From Microthrix sp041394405 (GTDB lineage: Bacteria; Actinomycetota; Acidimicrobiia; Acidimicrobiales; Microtrichaceae), in NCBI GenBank assembly GCA_041394405.1, contig JAWKIF010000006.1, positions 62,001 through 126,000 of the forward strand: DNA of 64,000 nucleotides, read 5' to 3'. This document shows, one piece after another, positions 1 to 8,824 of this stretch (position 1 is the first letter of the stretch; every line of letters begins with the position of its first letter). Under the pieces are notes generated by a model that did not search any database, was not told the origin of the DNA, and saw only the letters and a program-made list of their open reading frames with translations. Made by a program: the position numbers and the translations under genes.

Positions 1-39
1 GTGGACGGTGATGTCATGGAGTTCCGCTTCAACGTGTGA
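1..39 (+). CDS. ychF: C-terminal tail of the YchF/EngD ATPase (partial)
   Basis: Frame 1 opens at the window edge and reads VDGDVMEFRFNV before a TGA. YchF (OBG family, redox-regulated ribosome-associated ATPase) characteristically ends in a TGS domain with KDGDV followed by F-x-F-N-V, so these twelve residues are diagnostic though few. The gene starts outside the window. The next gene's likely start lies inside this tail, which suggests co-transcription. Confidence 0.6.
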   Translation: MDGDVMEFRFNV

Positions 40-439
40 GGCGGCCGCCGATGGCATCGCTCGCTGCCCCGGCGGTGAGCTGGCCCTGAGGCGAGCGGCC
101 GGGCCCCGGGCCCGGGCCAGGGGGTTGGTGGGCGACGCTGCATGGCTGGACGCTTCGCTGCGCCCGCCGATGGGCCTCTGGTTGGGCCGCACCCCGCAGG
201 TGCACACCTTTGGCATGGCTTCGGCTGTGGCCGTGCTGACGCTGACCGGCGGCCAGGAGACCGGGGCGGCAGGTTCGATGCGGGTGGAATCCACCTCGGT
301 GTTGTCCCGGGGGCGCCTGGGCCGCTGGCGCTGGCGCTGGCCACCTACCCTGGAGCTGCGGCCCGAGCTGTTGGGCGAGCTGGGGCTGACTCCCGGGGCA
401 TCGCTGGACGTGTCCTGGGATGGTGGCCGCAATGGCTGA
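8..439 (+). CDS. DUF192 family protein
   Basis: The middle of this 143-residue frame holds the DUF192 (COG1430) signature: an R-A-R-G-L-V-G segment near residue 35, then VHTFGMASAVAVL near residue 66, equivalent to the VHTFGMRFPIDVVFLD of the family. These are small beta-barrel proteins of unknown function, often exported. No signal peptide is visible here. The start is uncertain: ATG at 8 or 11 overlaps the ychF tail by about 30 bases, and the next usable codons (TTG 125, GTG 128) would cut into the conserved core. The stop overlaps the start of the next gene. Confidence 0.55.
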   Translation: MMSWSSASTCEAAADGIARCPGGELALRRAAGPRARARGLVGDAAWLDASLRPPMGLWLGRTPQVHTFGMASAVAVLTLTGGQETGAAGSMRVESTSVLSRGRLGRWRWRWPPTLELRPELLGELGLTPGASLDVSWDGGRNG

Positions 440-998
440 TCGGCACCGCCCCGACGCAGGTCCGGATGCCCACGCAGTTGAACGGGTGGAGCAACCGACC
501 GACACCCAACTGGCGCTGGCGGCGCTGGCCGGGTCTGGGCTGGACAGCAGCAGGTTCACCGTGTGGTTGGGTGGCCTGCCGCTTCCGGGTGGGTTGGACG
601 GAACCGCCACGATGGTGGTGAAGGTGCGTCCTGAGGAGCTGTCGGAGGCGATCGGGGGCCTCGAGGCCGACCGTCGCGTGGCCTGGGTTCGGCGTCCCGA
701 GCGACCCGAGTGGTTCCTGGGCTCGGCACAGGCTCTGGCAGAGGCGGTCGTTGACGCGCAGCCGGGCGTGTCGGCCGAAGCGACGGTCGAGGTGGGGTGG
801 CTGGTGGTGGCGGGGGCGGCCGAGGTGGAGGCCAGCGATGCTCAGCTGGAGACCGTCATCGTCGCAGCCCTGGCGGAGGGCACCTCGCCGTCGCGGGTGG
901 CCAAGGCGGTCGCCGCCCAGTTCGGCGTGCCGAAACGGCGTGTCTACGAGCTGGTGCTCACGCTGCGGGACCGGGGCACTCGTCGGCCACCGTCGTGA
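432..998 (+). CDS. RsmI-like protein lacking the methyltransferase N-domain
   Basis: The protein aligns by eye only to the second half of RsmI, the 16S rRNA C1402 2'-O-methyltransferase: ALAALAGSGLDSSRF matches the segment before GFLP, the middle matches the part normally holding the ARELTK motif, and the last 45 residues form the terminal helix-turn-helix ending in GVPKRRVYELVLTL. The SAM-binding first half, with its TDAGTP-like motif, is absent and no neighbouring frame supplies it. ARELTK is also replaced by VAWVRRPER. ATG 432 overlaps the DUF192 stop; ATG 420 is an alternative. Its place beside a GT-C glycosyltransferase fits the actinobacterial rsmI-pmt neighbourhood, so it may be a relic or a stand-alone C-domain protein. 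The 3' end overlaps the convergent next gene by 41 bases. Confidence 0.55.
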   Translation: MADRHRPDAGPDAHAVERVEQPTDTQLALAALAGSGLDSSRFTVWLGGLPLPGGLDGTATMVVKVRPEELSEAIGGLEADRRVAWVRRPERPEWFLGSAQALAEAVVDAQPGVSAEATVEVGWLVVAGAAEVEASDAQLETVIVAALAEGTSPSRVAKAVAAQFGVPKRRVYELVLTLRDRGTRRPPS

Positions 999-1737
999 AG
1001 AAGCCGAGCAGCGTCTCCAGGTCGTTGGACGACCCACCCAGCAGTTCGTCGACGGCCGCCTCGTTGAAGGTGCCGCCGTTCTGGTTGACGGTGTTCTCGA
1101 TGTTCTTCAGCGCGTTGCGGGCCTCGATCAACCTGGCGGCCGTGAGACCATTTGTCTGAGGTTGGGTGAGGTCGGCCAACCGTTGCCAGCGAGTGAAGTA
1201 CTCGTTGATTTCGGCCTTGGATTGGGCCGGAAGATCGTTGAGATCGGGGAGCGAAGTGAGTGCGATCAGCCGCACACACCGGTCGTTGCTGGCCTCCGCC
1301 GCATCGAAGCGGTCGCGGACGGTGGACGGTGGGAGGTCGGTCTGCCAGGTCGCGAGGTCGGAGACCGATGGCTGACCGGCGGCGGCTCCCCCGGTGGTTG
1401 CGGCGCCGCCGGTGTCGCCGGCGCCGTCGGCAGCCCCAGTCGACGCCCCACCGGTGGTGCTGGCCCCGTCGGCGCCGCTCGTTGCCCCGGTGGTGACAGC
1501 GGGCTGGCCGGAATCGGCCGCAGCGGCGGTGGTACTCGACCCCCCATCCGGAGCTGACGTCGTGGTGTCCGCAGCGGCGCTGGAGGAGGGGTTGTCCTCA
1601 GCGGTGGTTGACGTTTCGTCCGTCGTGTCCGACGCGTTGACCTCGGCATCGTCGCCCCCTGAGAAGAGCACCAGGCCGCCGACGATCACCACAACCGCAG
1701 CGACCACAGCGGCAATCAATCGAGCTTCCTTGGACAT
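958..1737 (-). CDS. Membrane-anchored protein with Ser/Thr-rich linker
   Basis: A 259-residue protein opens MSKEARLIAAVVAAVVVIVG, a single hydrophobic anchor or uncleaved signal. About 95 residues rich in Thr, Ser, Ala and Gly follow, then a compact helical domain of about 120 residues (WQTDLPPSTVRDRFDAAEAS onward) with two cysteines. The chosen ATG has GGAGGAA seven bases upstream, the best Shine-Dalgarno sequence in this part of the window. The linker looks like a cell-wall-spanning stalk. I do not recognise the C-terminal domain. The gene may be transcribed with the glycosyltransferase 46 bases upstream, so a role in the cell envelope is a guess. Confidence 0.7.
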   Translation of the reverse strand: MSKEARLIAAVVAAVVVIVGGLVLFSGGDDAEVNASDTTDETSTTAEDNPSSSAAADTTTSAPDGGSSTTAAAADSGQPAVTTGATSGADGASTTGGASTGAADGAGDTGGAATTGGAAAGQPSVSDLATWQTDLPPSTVRDRFDAAEASNDRCVRLIALTSLPDLNDLPAQSKAEINEYFTRWQRLADLTQPQTNGLTAARLIEARNALKNIENTVNQNGGTFNEAAVDELLGGSSNDLETLLGFFTTVADECPGPAA

Positions 1738-1783
1738 CGTCGGTTCCTCCTCCGTCGCCGCACCGTGCGCGGTCGAGGGAATG

Positions 1784-3664
1784 CTATCCACCCGACGGTC
1801 GGCTGAGACTGCGCCACGGCCGCCTCGCCGCCCAGCGTCCCGCCGCAACCAGCCCGGTGGCGGCGAGCACGGCGATGGTGAGGTCGGCGCTGAGGCGATA
1901 GCGGGCCAGGCCGAACACGGCTGCGGTGACGAGCGCAACGTTGATGATCGGGCCCAGCAACGGAGCCAGTGGGCGACGGGCCCGCGCCAAAACGATCGTG
2001 CCGGCGATGGCACAGGGCAGTTGTAGCCACAGACCGAGGAAGCCAAACCGGGACGGGAACCAACCGTGGCTCTCCAAGACCTGGTCGCTCACCATGGTGT
2101 TGGACGTTTGATAGAGGCCGGTGATTCTCCCGAGCCGGGCGGCCATGACGCCGGGCAGCTCGCTGCGGTGGTCCGAGAGGTACTCCATGGTGGGCGGGGT
2201 CAGGGTCGCTGCGGTCAGCGGCTCGTCGGTCATCAGAAAATAGAAGTGGAAGCGGAAGCGCACCTCGTCACCCGGGCTCACCGGCGCGTCGGGGTCGGCC
2301 GTCGGCCGGCCGTTTAGCCAGATGCCCACGCCGAGCGATCCGTCCGGGAGCTGGCCGTAGTTGTCGATGAGTGACCGCCGAATATCGGACAGTTGTTCGT
2401 AGCCGTCAAAGAGCTGCACGGGGGGCGGCGTCTCGGTCAGGCCCAGCACACCCACATCCGGGTCGGTGAGCTGGTCGGCGTAGCCGGGGTGATCGACGAT
2501 GCGGTCGACCACGTCGGCAACCCGTTCGTCCTCCGCAGTGGCCACGGCCGTCTGCGGGTTCGCCCAACACGGGTACCACAGGCCCTTGCCCTCGCCCGAG
2601 AACACCTGATCGCAGCTGCCGGCGTTCAGCACGTAGCCCACGACGGAAACGGGGCCCGGCGAGCCGCCGCCCAGGCGCAGCCGGTTCCAGCCCGTGTAGA
2701 TGCCCAGGAGCACGACGACCGTGATGCCCAACGCGGCGGCACCGTGCAGTCGGGCGCGGCGGTTGTCGGTCGCTCGCCACCAGACGAAGGGCACCACCAG
2801 CAGACCCAGCCCGGCCAGCTCCACGCGGGTGAGCACCAACAACACCAAGGTCGTTCCGAGGGCCAACCAGTTCGCCGTCGTGGGGCGCTCCAAGGTGCGG
2901 TAGGTGGCAAGCAGGAACAACGGCATGACCACCACCAGCACGGTCTCGTTGTTGAGCATCGAGTCGCCCACCCAGATGGCGGGGTGGATGGCCACGACGA
3001 GCGCGGTGATGAGGCCGACGCGTTCACCCCAGCCGTTCGGGGCCGCCCGGCGCCCGACCGATGCCATCAACGGCACCGCCAGCGACCCCAGCAGCACCGA
3101 ATACACCCGGGCCGAGGTCAGGGTGGTGCCCCCGAAGATGCGGAGCGCCAGGTAGAGCGCCACGCCGATCTCCGCGGTCAGCAGTGCCCGGGCCCGCCCG
3201 GCGTAGCGCTTCACCAGCACGTAGGCGGCGCCGATGAGCAGGGCCGAGACGATGGTCTGGCCCACCCACGGCGAGTCGCCCAACCAGCCGATCAAGGCCA
3301 GCCACGCCACCCCCAGGGGTGGCTTGGATGCTGTCGACACCAACCGGCCACCGGTCACGTTGTAGAGCAGCGGGTTCATGCCAACCTCGCCCAGCCTCAC
3401 CAGGTGGGCGGCGCCAAAGAACCCGGCCGCATCGCCAGTGAGGTTGTAACACGAGTTGCCTTCGAAGATGTTGAACTCGCCGGGCACGCAGCCGGGGCGG
3501 TAGGCGAACACGTCCCACAGGCGGATGGCCAGGCCGATCGCCCAGACGGCGGCGATCTTCCGCTGCCACTTGGTCATCACCGTTGGCGGACCCGGAGAAC
3601 GCTCGTCGGAAGGGTGGGCGTCGGTCCCATCCCGGCCGTCAATCGGCTGCTCCACGGTGCTCAC
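1784..3664 (-). CDS. GT-C type membrane glycosyltransferase (PMT/ArnT-like)
   Basis: This 626-residue protein has about ten to twelve predicted hydrophobic segments and the layout of the GT-C superfamily: a first transmembrane helix ending RLWDVFAYRPG, a large outer loop carrying TGDAAGFF, many helices, then a long extracytoplasmic stretch (about residues 340-520) and three final helices. Such enzymes move a sugar from a polyprenyl-phosphate donor to a protein or lipid outside the membrane. It is paralogous to the divergent gene at 3695: both share a GDA motif in the first loop, N-x-E-T before a hydrophobic run, and LPDG-x-x-GVGIW-x-x-x-RP. GTG 3664 is the longest start; ATG 3577 would drop a polar 29-residue tail and leave more room for divergent promoters. 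Confidence 0.75.
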   Translation of the reverse strand: MSTVEQPIDGRDGTDAHPSDERSPGPPTVMTKWQRKIAAVWAIGLAIRLWDVFAYRPGCVPGEFNIFEGNSCYNLTGDAAGFFGAAHLVRLGEVGMNPLLYNVTGGRLVSTASKPPLGVAWLALIGWLGDSPWVGQTIVSALLIGAAYVLVKRYAGRARALLTAEIGVALYLALRIFGGTTLTSARVYSVLLGSLAVPLMASVGRRAAPNGWGERVGLITALVVAIHPAIWVGDSMLNNETVLVVVMPLFLLATYRTLERPTTANWLALGTTLVLLVLTRVELAGLGLLVVPFVWWRATDNRRARLHGAAALGITVVVLLGIYTGWNRLRLGGGSPGPVSVVGYVLNAGSCDQVFSGEGKGLWYPCWANPQTAVATAEDERVADVVDRIVDHPGYADQLTDPDVGVLGLTETPPPVQLFDGYEQLSDIRRSLIDNYGQLPDGSLGVGIWLNGRPTADPDAPVSPGDEVRFRFHFYFLMTDEPLTAATLTPPTMEYLSDHRSELPGVMAARLGRITGLYQTSNTMVSDQVLESHGWFPSRFGFLGLWLQLPCAIAGTIVLARARRPLAPLLGPIINVALVTAAVFGLARYRLSADLTIAVLAATGLVAAGRWAARRPWRSLSRPSGG

Positions 3665-3694
3665 TGCCCAACCCTACGGTCCGCGCGCCGAGCG

Positions 3695-5659
3695 GTGAGT
3701 GTCGCCGACACAGGCATTCCTATACTCCGGTCCATCACGTCGCCAACCACCGCTGAACGCCCCGAGCGCACTGCGCCGGGGGCTGAGACGTTCGCACGGG
3801 AGTCGCCTCCGAGCCTCGGAGCACCGCCCGAGGCTCCCCTGAGCGGCGGGTTCCGGCGCGGGCTTGGCTGGATCACCGCACTGGGGTCGGCGGTCGTGGT
3901 GCTGGACATCATGGTGTTCCGACCCTTGTGCCCCCCGGCCAAGGGTCAGACCGGGTGCTTCGCCGTCGGCGGCGACGCACTGGGTGTGTTTTCCATGGCG
4001 CGGCTGCTGGCCTGGGGCAAGGGGTTGATCAACCCCATCACCTACGAGCTGGCCGGCGGGCGCGAGGCCGCCTTCATCGGCAAGCCGCCCGCCTTGGTCA
4101 GCTACCTGGGGGGCGTGTTCTGGTTGGCCGAGCGGCCCCTGTTCGTGCGGCTGGCGATCTTCCTCGTCGTCGGAGCCGCAGTGGCCGCGTTGATGCGTCA
4201 CAGCTGGAACCAGCCCGTGCGCCGGGTGACCGAGGTTGGGCTGCCCGTGCTGGTGGTGCTGTCGCTGCTGGCGGACAACCCCACGCTGCTGGCCCGGGTG
4301 GCCACGTCCACCGTGGCCCTCGGGGCCATTCCGATGGTCGGCCTGGTTGGCCGGCGGCTGGTGGACGAACGCACCGGGTTGGTGGCGGCATTGTTGGCGG
4401 CCCTGGTCCCGGCCATCTGGGTGAACTCGTCGATGATGAACGTCGAGACGCTGTACCTCCTTGCCCTGCCCTGGGTGTTGTTGGCCACGCTCCGGGCCGC
4501 CGATCGGCCCGAACCAGCGCGGTTCGTCCAGCTGGGAGGGGCGCTGCTGGTGTTGTCGTTCACCCGCCTCGAGGGAGCCGCGTTGGTGGTCTTGATCCTT
4601 GGCGGATTGGTTGTCACCCTTCGCACGCCGTCGTTGGCGAGGCGGCTGGGGTTGGCCGGGGTGGCGTTGGCCATGGTGGCCGTTCCGCTGGCGGGGTGGT
4701 CGGCGGTCAATGCGGCCAGGCTGGGCAAGAACGTGGGAGTCTCGGCCGGCGGGGGTGGCGTGCTGTGGAGCGGCGCCTGTGATGAGGTCACCTACGGCAG
4801 GTTCAAGGGCTTCTGGACGCTGTGCACGCCGGAGACCACCATCACCGCTCGGGTTCCGCTGACCGAGGCGGTCGACGATCTGGTGGCGGTCCCGGGTTAC
4901 GCCGAGGCCGTTCTTGACCCCGACAATCCGGTGCTCGGCCGTGCCATGGACCGACCACCGCGCACCACCACCACGCCGCTGGCCAACGCCGAGTTGGCCC
5001 GCGCCGACTACGTGATCCTCTCGGGCACGCTCCCCGACGGAAAGCCCGGGGTGGGCATCTGGGTGGATGACCGGCCCGTCGTCGATCCCAACCTGGTGCT
5101 GCAGCCTGGCCAACGGCTTCGGGTGCACCCCAACCCGGTCTCCGGGTTCAGTGAGGTCGAACTGGACGCCGGCGCCACCACCCGGTCGCTCAACTACTAC
5201 CGGGAGCGGATGGGCGATCTGCCCCTGCTGGGGGCGGCGCGGGTCGGCCGGGCGCTGGGGGTGTTCCGACCCTCCCAAACGGTGCAGCTGGAGTCGCTGG
5301 TGGAGGGCCGCGAGTCCTGGCAGGCATGGTCGGCGGTGGTGGCCTGGTGGGCATTGGCGCCGCTGGCGGTGCTGGGTGCGGTTCGGTTGCGCGGGCGACG
5401 CCCGCTGTGGCCCTTCGGCGTCGTGGCTGCGCTGGTGGTGGTCGTGGTGGCGGCATCGTTGGGCATTCCCCGTTACCGGGTGGGTCTGGATGTGGTGGTG
5501 TGCGTGCTGGCGGCGGTGCCGTTGGCGGCGTGGGTGCACGGGAGGTGGCCGTGGTTGTCCCAACGCCTGGCCCTGGCGGAACCGGAGCCGACGGCGGAGC
5601 CGGAATCGGAGCCTGAGCCCCCGGATTCCCCCTCTTCGGCGTCGGCGAGCGACGCCTGA
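3695..5659 (+). CDS. GT-C type membrane glycosyltransferase, paralogue of the divergent gene
   Basis: Predicted 654 residues with a polar N-terminal tail, about ten to twelve membrane segments and the same features as its divergent partner: GGDALGVF in the first outer loop, SMMNVETLYLLALP, and LPDGKPGVGIWVDDRP in the outer domain. The last 25 residues are a Pro/Glu-rich tail. GTG 3695 is the first start after the divergent gene; the next in-frame candidate (about 3893) would remove the start of the first helix. The stop TGA overlaps the ATG of the methyltransferase (TGATG), so the two are translationally coupled and head a five-gene unit. Donor and acceptor cannot be inferred. Confidence 0.7.
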   Translation: MSVADTGIPILRSITSPTTAERPERTAPGAETFARESPPSLGAPPEAPLSGGFRRGLGWITALGSAVVVLDIMVFRPLCPPAKGQTGCFAVGGDALGVFSMARLLAWGKGLINPITYELAGGREAAFIGKPPALVSYLGGVFWLAERPLFVRLAIFLVVGAAVAALMRHSWNQPVRRVTEVGLPVLVVLSLLADNPTLLARVATSTVALGAIPMVGLVGRRLVDERTGLVAALLAALVPAIWVNSSMMNVETLYLLALPWVLLATLRAADRPEPARFVQLGGALLVLSFTRLEGAALVVLILGGLVVTLRTPSLARRLGLAGVALAMVAVPLAGWSAVNAARLGKNVGVSAGGGGVLWSGACDEVTYGRFKGFWTLCTPETTITARVPLTEAVDDLVAVPGYAEAVLDPDNPVLGRAMDRPPRTTTTPLANAELARADYVILSGTLPDGKPGVGIWVDDRPVVDPNLVLQPGQRLRVHPNPVSGFSEVELDAGATTRSLNYYRERMGDLPLLGAARVGRALGVFRPSQTVQLESLVEGRESWQAWSAVVAWWALAPLAVLGAVRLRGRRPLWPFGVVAALVVVVVAASLGIPRYRVGLDVVVCVLAAVPLAAWVHGRWPWLSQRLALAEPEPTAEPESEPEPPDSPSSASASDA

Positions 5660-6585
5660 TGCCGGGGGTCGACGACCCGGATGGTGGCCACGATGCAACC
5701 GAGCCGTGGGATGCCAACGTGGCCAACATCGAGCGGGTCAACGAGCTGTTCGGTCGCCATCGGTTGTTGCGCTGGCTGACGGGGTTCCTGAACTGGGGGT
5801 ACGTGCCCGGACCGCCGTTGGGACGGGTGCCCGCCCGCGAGAGCCCGTTTGGCGGCCGTTCCCGGGTGATCGGTTGGCCGATCCACCGCCGCCAGGTGGG
5901 TCTGTTGGCCACGTCGCTGTGGAGCATCCCCGTGCGCGGTCGCCGGGTGTTGGAGGTGGGGGCCGGGCGCGGCGGCAACTCACGCCTGCTGGCGCGCCAT
6001 GGGCGGGCGGCCTCGGTGGTGGGGCTCGACCTGGTGACGGCCGGCCTGGCCGATGCCGCCGGCTTTCCGGGCGCGGGGGCGGTTGGCTGGACAACCGGAG
6101 ATGCCCAGGCCCTGCCGCTGCGGTCGGCGTGCATGGACGTGGTGGTCACGGTGGAATCGCGCCATGGCTATCGGAGCCAGACCGCGTTCGTGGCCGAGGC
6201 GGCGCGGGTGCTGGCAGCGGGCGGTCACCTCGTCATGTCCGACGCGTTCGCAGCGGGTGAGGTGGCGCCGCTGGTGGACCTGGTGAAGCAGGCGGGGTTC
6301 GTGGAGCCATCGGTGCTGGACCTGAGCGACGGGGTGCTGCGCTCCAGGCGCCGCGGCCGCTCGCTGCAGTTGCGGCTGCGCCGCACCGAGATGTCGCCCG
6401 GTGCGGCCGACTTCAGCTGTGCGCCGGGTTCCCGGGTGTACCGGGCCATGCAGGCGGGCGAACTGCGGTTTCTGGCCATCCGGGCCCGTCGAGATCGGCG
6501 GCCGGTTGGTGATGACCTGCCCGAGCTCGCGGGCCCCGGCGACCTGCTGGCCCAGGTGGGCTCGGTCAGGTTCGGCCAGAGCTGA
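5659..6585 (+). CDS. Class I SAM-dependent methyltransferase
   Basis: The 308-residue product has a Rossmann-type SAM site: motif I VLEVGAGRGGNSRLLA near residue 97, an acidic motif II ending VVGLDLV, then GDAQALPL and VVVTVESRHGY in the positions of motifs III and IV, as in the UbiE/Methyltransf_11 group. About 55 residues precede the fold and an unusual basic C-terminal part (RSRRRGRSLQLRLRRTE) follows it. The substrate is unknown. It is coupled to the upstream glycosyltransferase and lies 20 bases before a P450-like gene, so small-molecule or lipid tailoring is plausible. Confidence 0.8.
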   Translation: MPGVDDPDGGHDATEPWDANVANIERVNELFGRHRLLRWLTGFLNWGYVPGPPLGRVPARESPFGGRSRVIGWPIHRRQVGLLATSLWSIPVRGRRVLEVGAGRGGNSRLLARHGRAASVVGLDLVTAGLADAAGFPGAGAVGWTTGDAQALPLRSACMDVVVTVESRHGYRSQTAFVAEAARVLAAGGHLVMSDAFAAGEVAPLVDLVKQAGFVEPSVLDLSDGVLRSRRRGRSLQLRLRRTEMSPGAADFSCAPGSRVYRAMQAGELRFLAIRARRDRRPVGDDLPELAGPGDLLAQVGSVRFGQS

Positions 6586-6587
6586 GG

Positions 6588-6604
6588 GCCCGATATCATC
6601 GGGC
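6588..6604. promoter_or_regulatory. Inverted repeat overlapping a leaderless promoter
   Basis: GCCCGAT-ATC-ATCGGGC has perfect 7-base arms around three bases. A TATCAT hexamer (6594-6599) lies within it, six bases before the P450 ATG, where a -10 box of a leaderless transcript would lie. A repressor bound here would block the promoter. This is inferred from sequence symmetry only. Confidence 0.4.
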
Positions 6605-6605
6605 G

Positions 6606-7877
6606 ATGGCACGCCGGGAACTCCCCGTACCCGCGGTAGTGGCCCACAGCGCCGGCGTGGCGGGCCGATTCGTTCCCTGGGCGCCGCTCAAGTTGCTGTC
6701 GCTGGCCACCCCCTGGTGGCCGCTGGTGGACCCGGCGCCGGTGTACGAGTGGTTCGCTCGGCGGGGCCCGGTGGTGCCGCTCCTTAGCGGCAAGTGGTTG
6801 ATCACGCGGCACGAGGTTGGCCGCAGCCTGCTGTTGGACCTGGGCATGAGCTCCAACGTCCAACGCCAAGCCGACGGGTCGGAGGTGGGATCGCCCTACG
6901 ACCGCCTCGTGCGCAGCTCGCTGGCGTATCTCGATCCGCCCGAACACGCCCGTCACCGCCGGCCGGCGTCCACCCACTTCGGTCGCCAGTCGGTGCAGCA
7001 CTGGGCCGAGGTGGCCGGCACCTGGGTGGCGGAGCGCCTGGTGTCGCTGGGGCCTGATGGCCGTGGCGACCTGGTCGCCGAGGTGGCCGAACCCGTGGCC
7101 GACCTCGTGATGTGCGGCTTGTGCGGCCTCCCCCCGGGACGCCCCGACATCATCGACCGGCTCCAGGTGATGAGCCGGCGCTTCGAGAACTCGCCGGTCT
7201 CGTCGCGACGCATCCGTCGCCAGGCCGACGACGCCACCGTGGCCATGTTTGCCGATCCGGTGCTGCGAGACGACATCCCCGAGGGCTCGTTGCTGGCCAC
7301 CCTCACCCGTGCGGCAGCGGAGGACCCGGAACTCGGCGAGCACTACGCCGCCACCAACACGCTCTTCATCTTCGGGGCCGGCCGCAACGCCCTGATCACC
7401 CTGATCACCTCAAGCCTCCTGTTGGGCGCAGCCCATCCCGACGCCTGGGAGGAAGCGGGCACGTCAACCGGCGCCGCGGAGCGGTTCGTCGACGAGGTGC
7501 TGCGCTGGGACCCCCCGGCTCGCTTCGGGTTCCGGGTGGCACCCAAGCAGCTGACCATCGAGGGCACGACCATCCCCGCGGGCTCCGACGTGGCGGTGTT
7601 GTTCGGCGCTGCCAACCGAGACCCGGCGGTGTTGGAGGATCCCAACGACTTCCGCCCCGACCGTCATCCCAATCCCCACCTGTCCTACGGCGGGGGCATC
7701 CACCACTGCATCGGGGGCCCGCTGGCCACCGCCATGGTGGCCGCCGTGGTGGGAGAGCTGGCTCGCACTCTCGGCCCGCTCGCGCTGGAGCGCCCCCGAT
7801 ATCTGTCGGGCACGCCGACGCGTCGGCCCATTCACCTCCCGGCCACCTGGTCGACGACCGGGCGACGCTCGCCATGA
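6606..7877 (+). CDS. Cytochrome P450-like protein with atypical I-helix
   Basis: The 423-residue protein has P450 landmarks in order: a K-helix ExxR in FVDEVLRWDPP (about residue 297), the NRDPAV and FRPDRHPNPHL segments, and the heme-binding loop SYGGGIHHCIGGPLA (about residue 365) with the axial cysteine. The I-helix region reads TLFIFGAGRNALITL, where most P450s have A/G-G-x-D/E-T; the acidic residue and threonine used for oxygen activation are replaced. The enzyme may therefore do peroxygenase, dehydration or other non-monooxygenase chemistry, or be inactive. Its stop overlaps the next start (ATGA). A similar P450 lies one gene downstream. Confidence 0.8.
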   Translation: MARRELPVPAVVAHSAGVAGRFVPWAPLKLLSLATPWWPLVDPAPVYEWFARRGPVVPLLSGKWLITRHEVGRSLLLDLGMSSNVQRQADGSEVGSPYDRLVRSSLAYLDPPEHARHRRPASTHFGRQSVQHWAEVAGTWVAERLVSLGPDGRGDLVAEVAEPVADLVMCGLCGLPPGRPDIIDRLQVMSRRFENSPVSSRRIRRQADDATVAMFADPVLRDDIPEGSLLATLTRAAAEDPELGEHYAATNTLFIFGAGRNALITLITSSLLLGAAHPDAWEEAGTSTGAAERFVDEVLRWDPPARFGFRVAPKQLTIEGTTIPAGSDVAVLFGAANRDPAVLEDPNDFRPDRHPNPHLSYGGGIHHCIGGPLATAMVAAVVGELARTLGPLALERPRYLSGTPTRRPIHLPATWSTTGRRSP

Positions 7878-8824
7878 GGGCCACCATTGCGGTCGAGCCA
7901 CCCAGCCCGAAGCTGATGGCCGAGCTGGCGCCTTTCCTCGGCTCCGTGCTCGAGGCCGCACGTTTCGACGACCCAACGTTCGTCAACGCCCTCTACCTGG
8001 ACGCGCCGCGGGCACCGTTGCTGGCCCAGGCCCGCATCGACGGCCGGGTCGTGGGCCACCAGGCGCTGCTGTGGATGCAGATGCGCACCAGCAGCGGCAC
8101 CACGCTGGCCGCCTCGCTGTCGGTCAACAGCGCAGCGGCCCGGGAGATCCGCGGGTCGGGGGTGTATCCCGACCTGGTGCTTACCCTGGCGGGCGCCGCG
8201 GTGGATGCGGGCACGCTCTGCTACTACGGGGTCACCAACGAGGGCTCCATGAAGGCCACCACCCGGTTGGGCGGCAAGGTCGTGGCCCAGTTGCCGATCC
8301 ACGTCCTCGACAGCGCGGCCCGGCCACAGCGGGGTTGGCGGCATCGACCGGTGACCCAGGAGCTGCTCGACGGCGACGTGCCCGAACGGGTCGCGGAGGA
8401 CGCCGACCGCCGGTCGCGTTTTGGTGTTCGCACCGGCTGGAACGCCGAGCTGCTCCGTTGGCGGCTCAGCATCCCCGGCACCCCCATGACGCTGCACGAA
8501 CACCCTCGCTTCTGGGTGCTGACCGCCGTGCGGAAGGTGCGGGGCATTCCGGTGGTGGTGCTGGCGAAGGTCTGGGCCCGGGAGGAGCCGGAGGTGCCCG
8601 AGCGGTTCCCCGCCTCGGCGGTGGCAGCGATCGCGCGTCACCATCGAACCCCCGCAGTGATCCACGTCGGCCTCAACGCCGATGTCCGCTTCCTCGGCGT
8701 GCCGGTGCCCCGCCGATTCCGCCCGGCGCCCCTCTACCTGACCTACTTCGCCAACCCCGGGGTGGTGGCCACCCAAGAGGTCGACTTCGACTGCTTCGAA
8801 CCCTTGGACTTCGACGCCCTATGA
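7874..8824 (+). CDS. GNAT-like putative acyltransferase
   Basis: This 316-residue protein starts at an ATG overlapping the P450 stop and ends overlapping the next P450 start, so it is locked between them in one transcript. The first half has a pattern compatible with a GNAT or related acyl-CoA fold (ARIDGRVVGHQALLWM, then a helix and YYGVTNEGSMKATTRLG, resembling the N-E-x-x-x-x-x-x-x-x-G turn of acyltransferases). The second half ends HVGLNADVRFLGVPVPRRFR. I cannot place it in a named family, and the acyltransferase call rests on weak pattern similarity. No signal peptide or membrane segment is seen. Confidence 0.55.
   Translation: MRATIAVEPPSPKLMAELAPFLGSVLEAARFDDPTFVNALYLDAPRAPLLAQARIDGRVVGHQALLWMQMRTSSGTTLAASLSVNSAAAREIRGSGVYPDLVLTLAGAAVDAGTLCYYGVTNEGSMKATTRLGGKVVAQLPIHVLDSAARPQRGWRHRPVTQELLDGDVPERVAEDADRRSRFGVRTGWNAELLRWRLSIPGTPMTLHEHPRFWVLTAVRKVRGIPVVVLAKVWAREEPEVPERFPASAVAAIARHHRTPAVIHVGLNADVRFLGVPVPRRFRPAPLYLTYFANPGVVATQEVDFDCFEPLDFDAL

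Noticed and set aside
1738..2046. Longer start of the minus-strand anchored protein
   Set aside because: The extra 103 residues run antisense-in-overlap with the glycosyltransferase end and precede a strong GGAGGAA ribosome site and signal anchor at 1737.
3674..5698. 674-residue minus-strand open frame
   Set aside because: Antisense to the clear membrane glycosyltransferase at 3695-5659; its Arg/His/Gln-rich composition has no helices or motifs.
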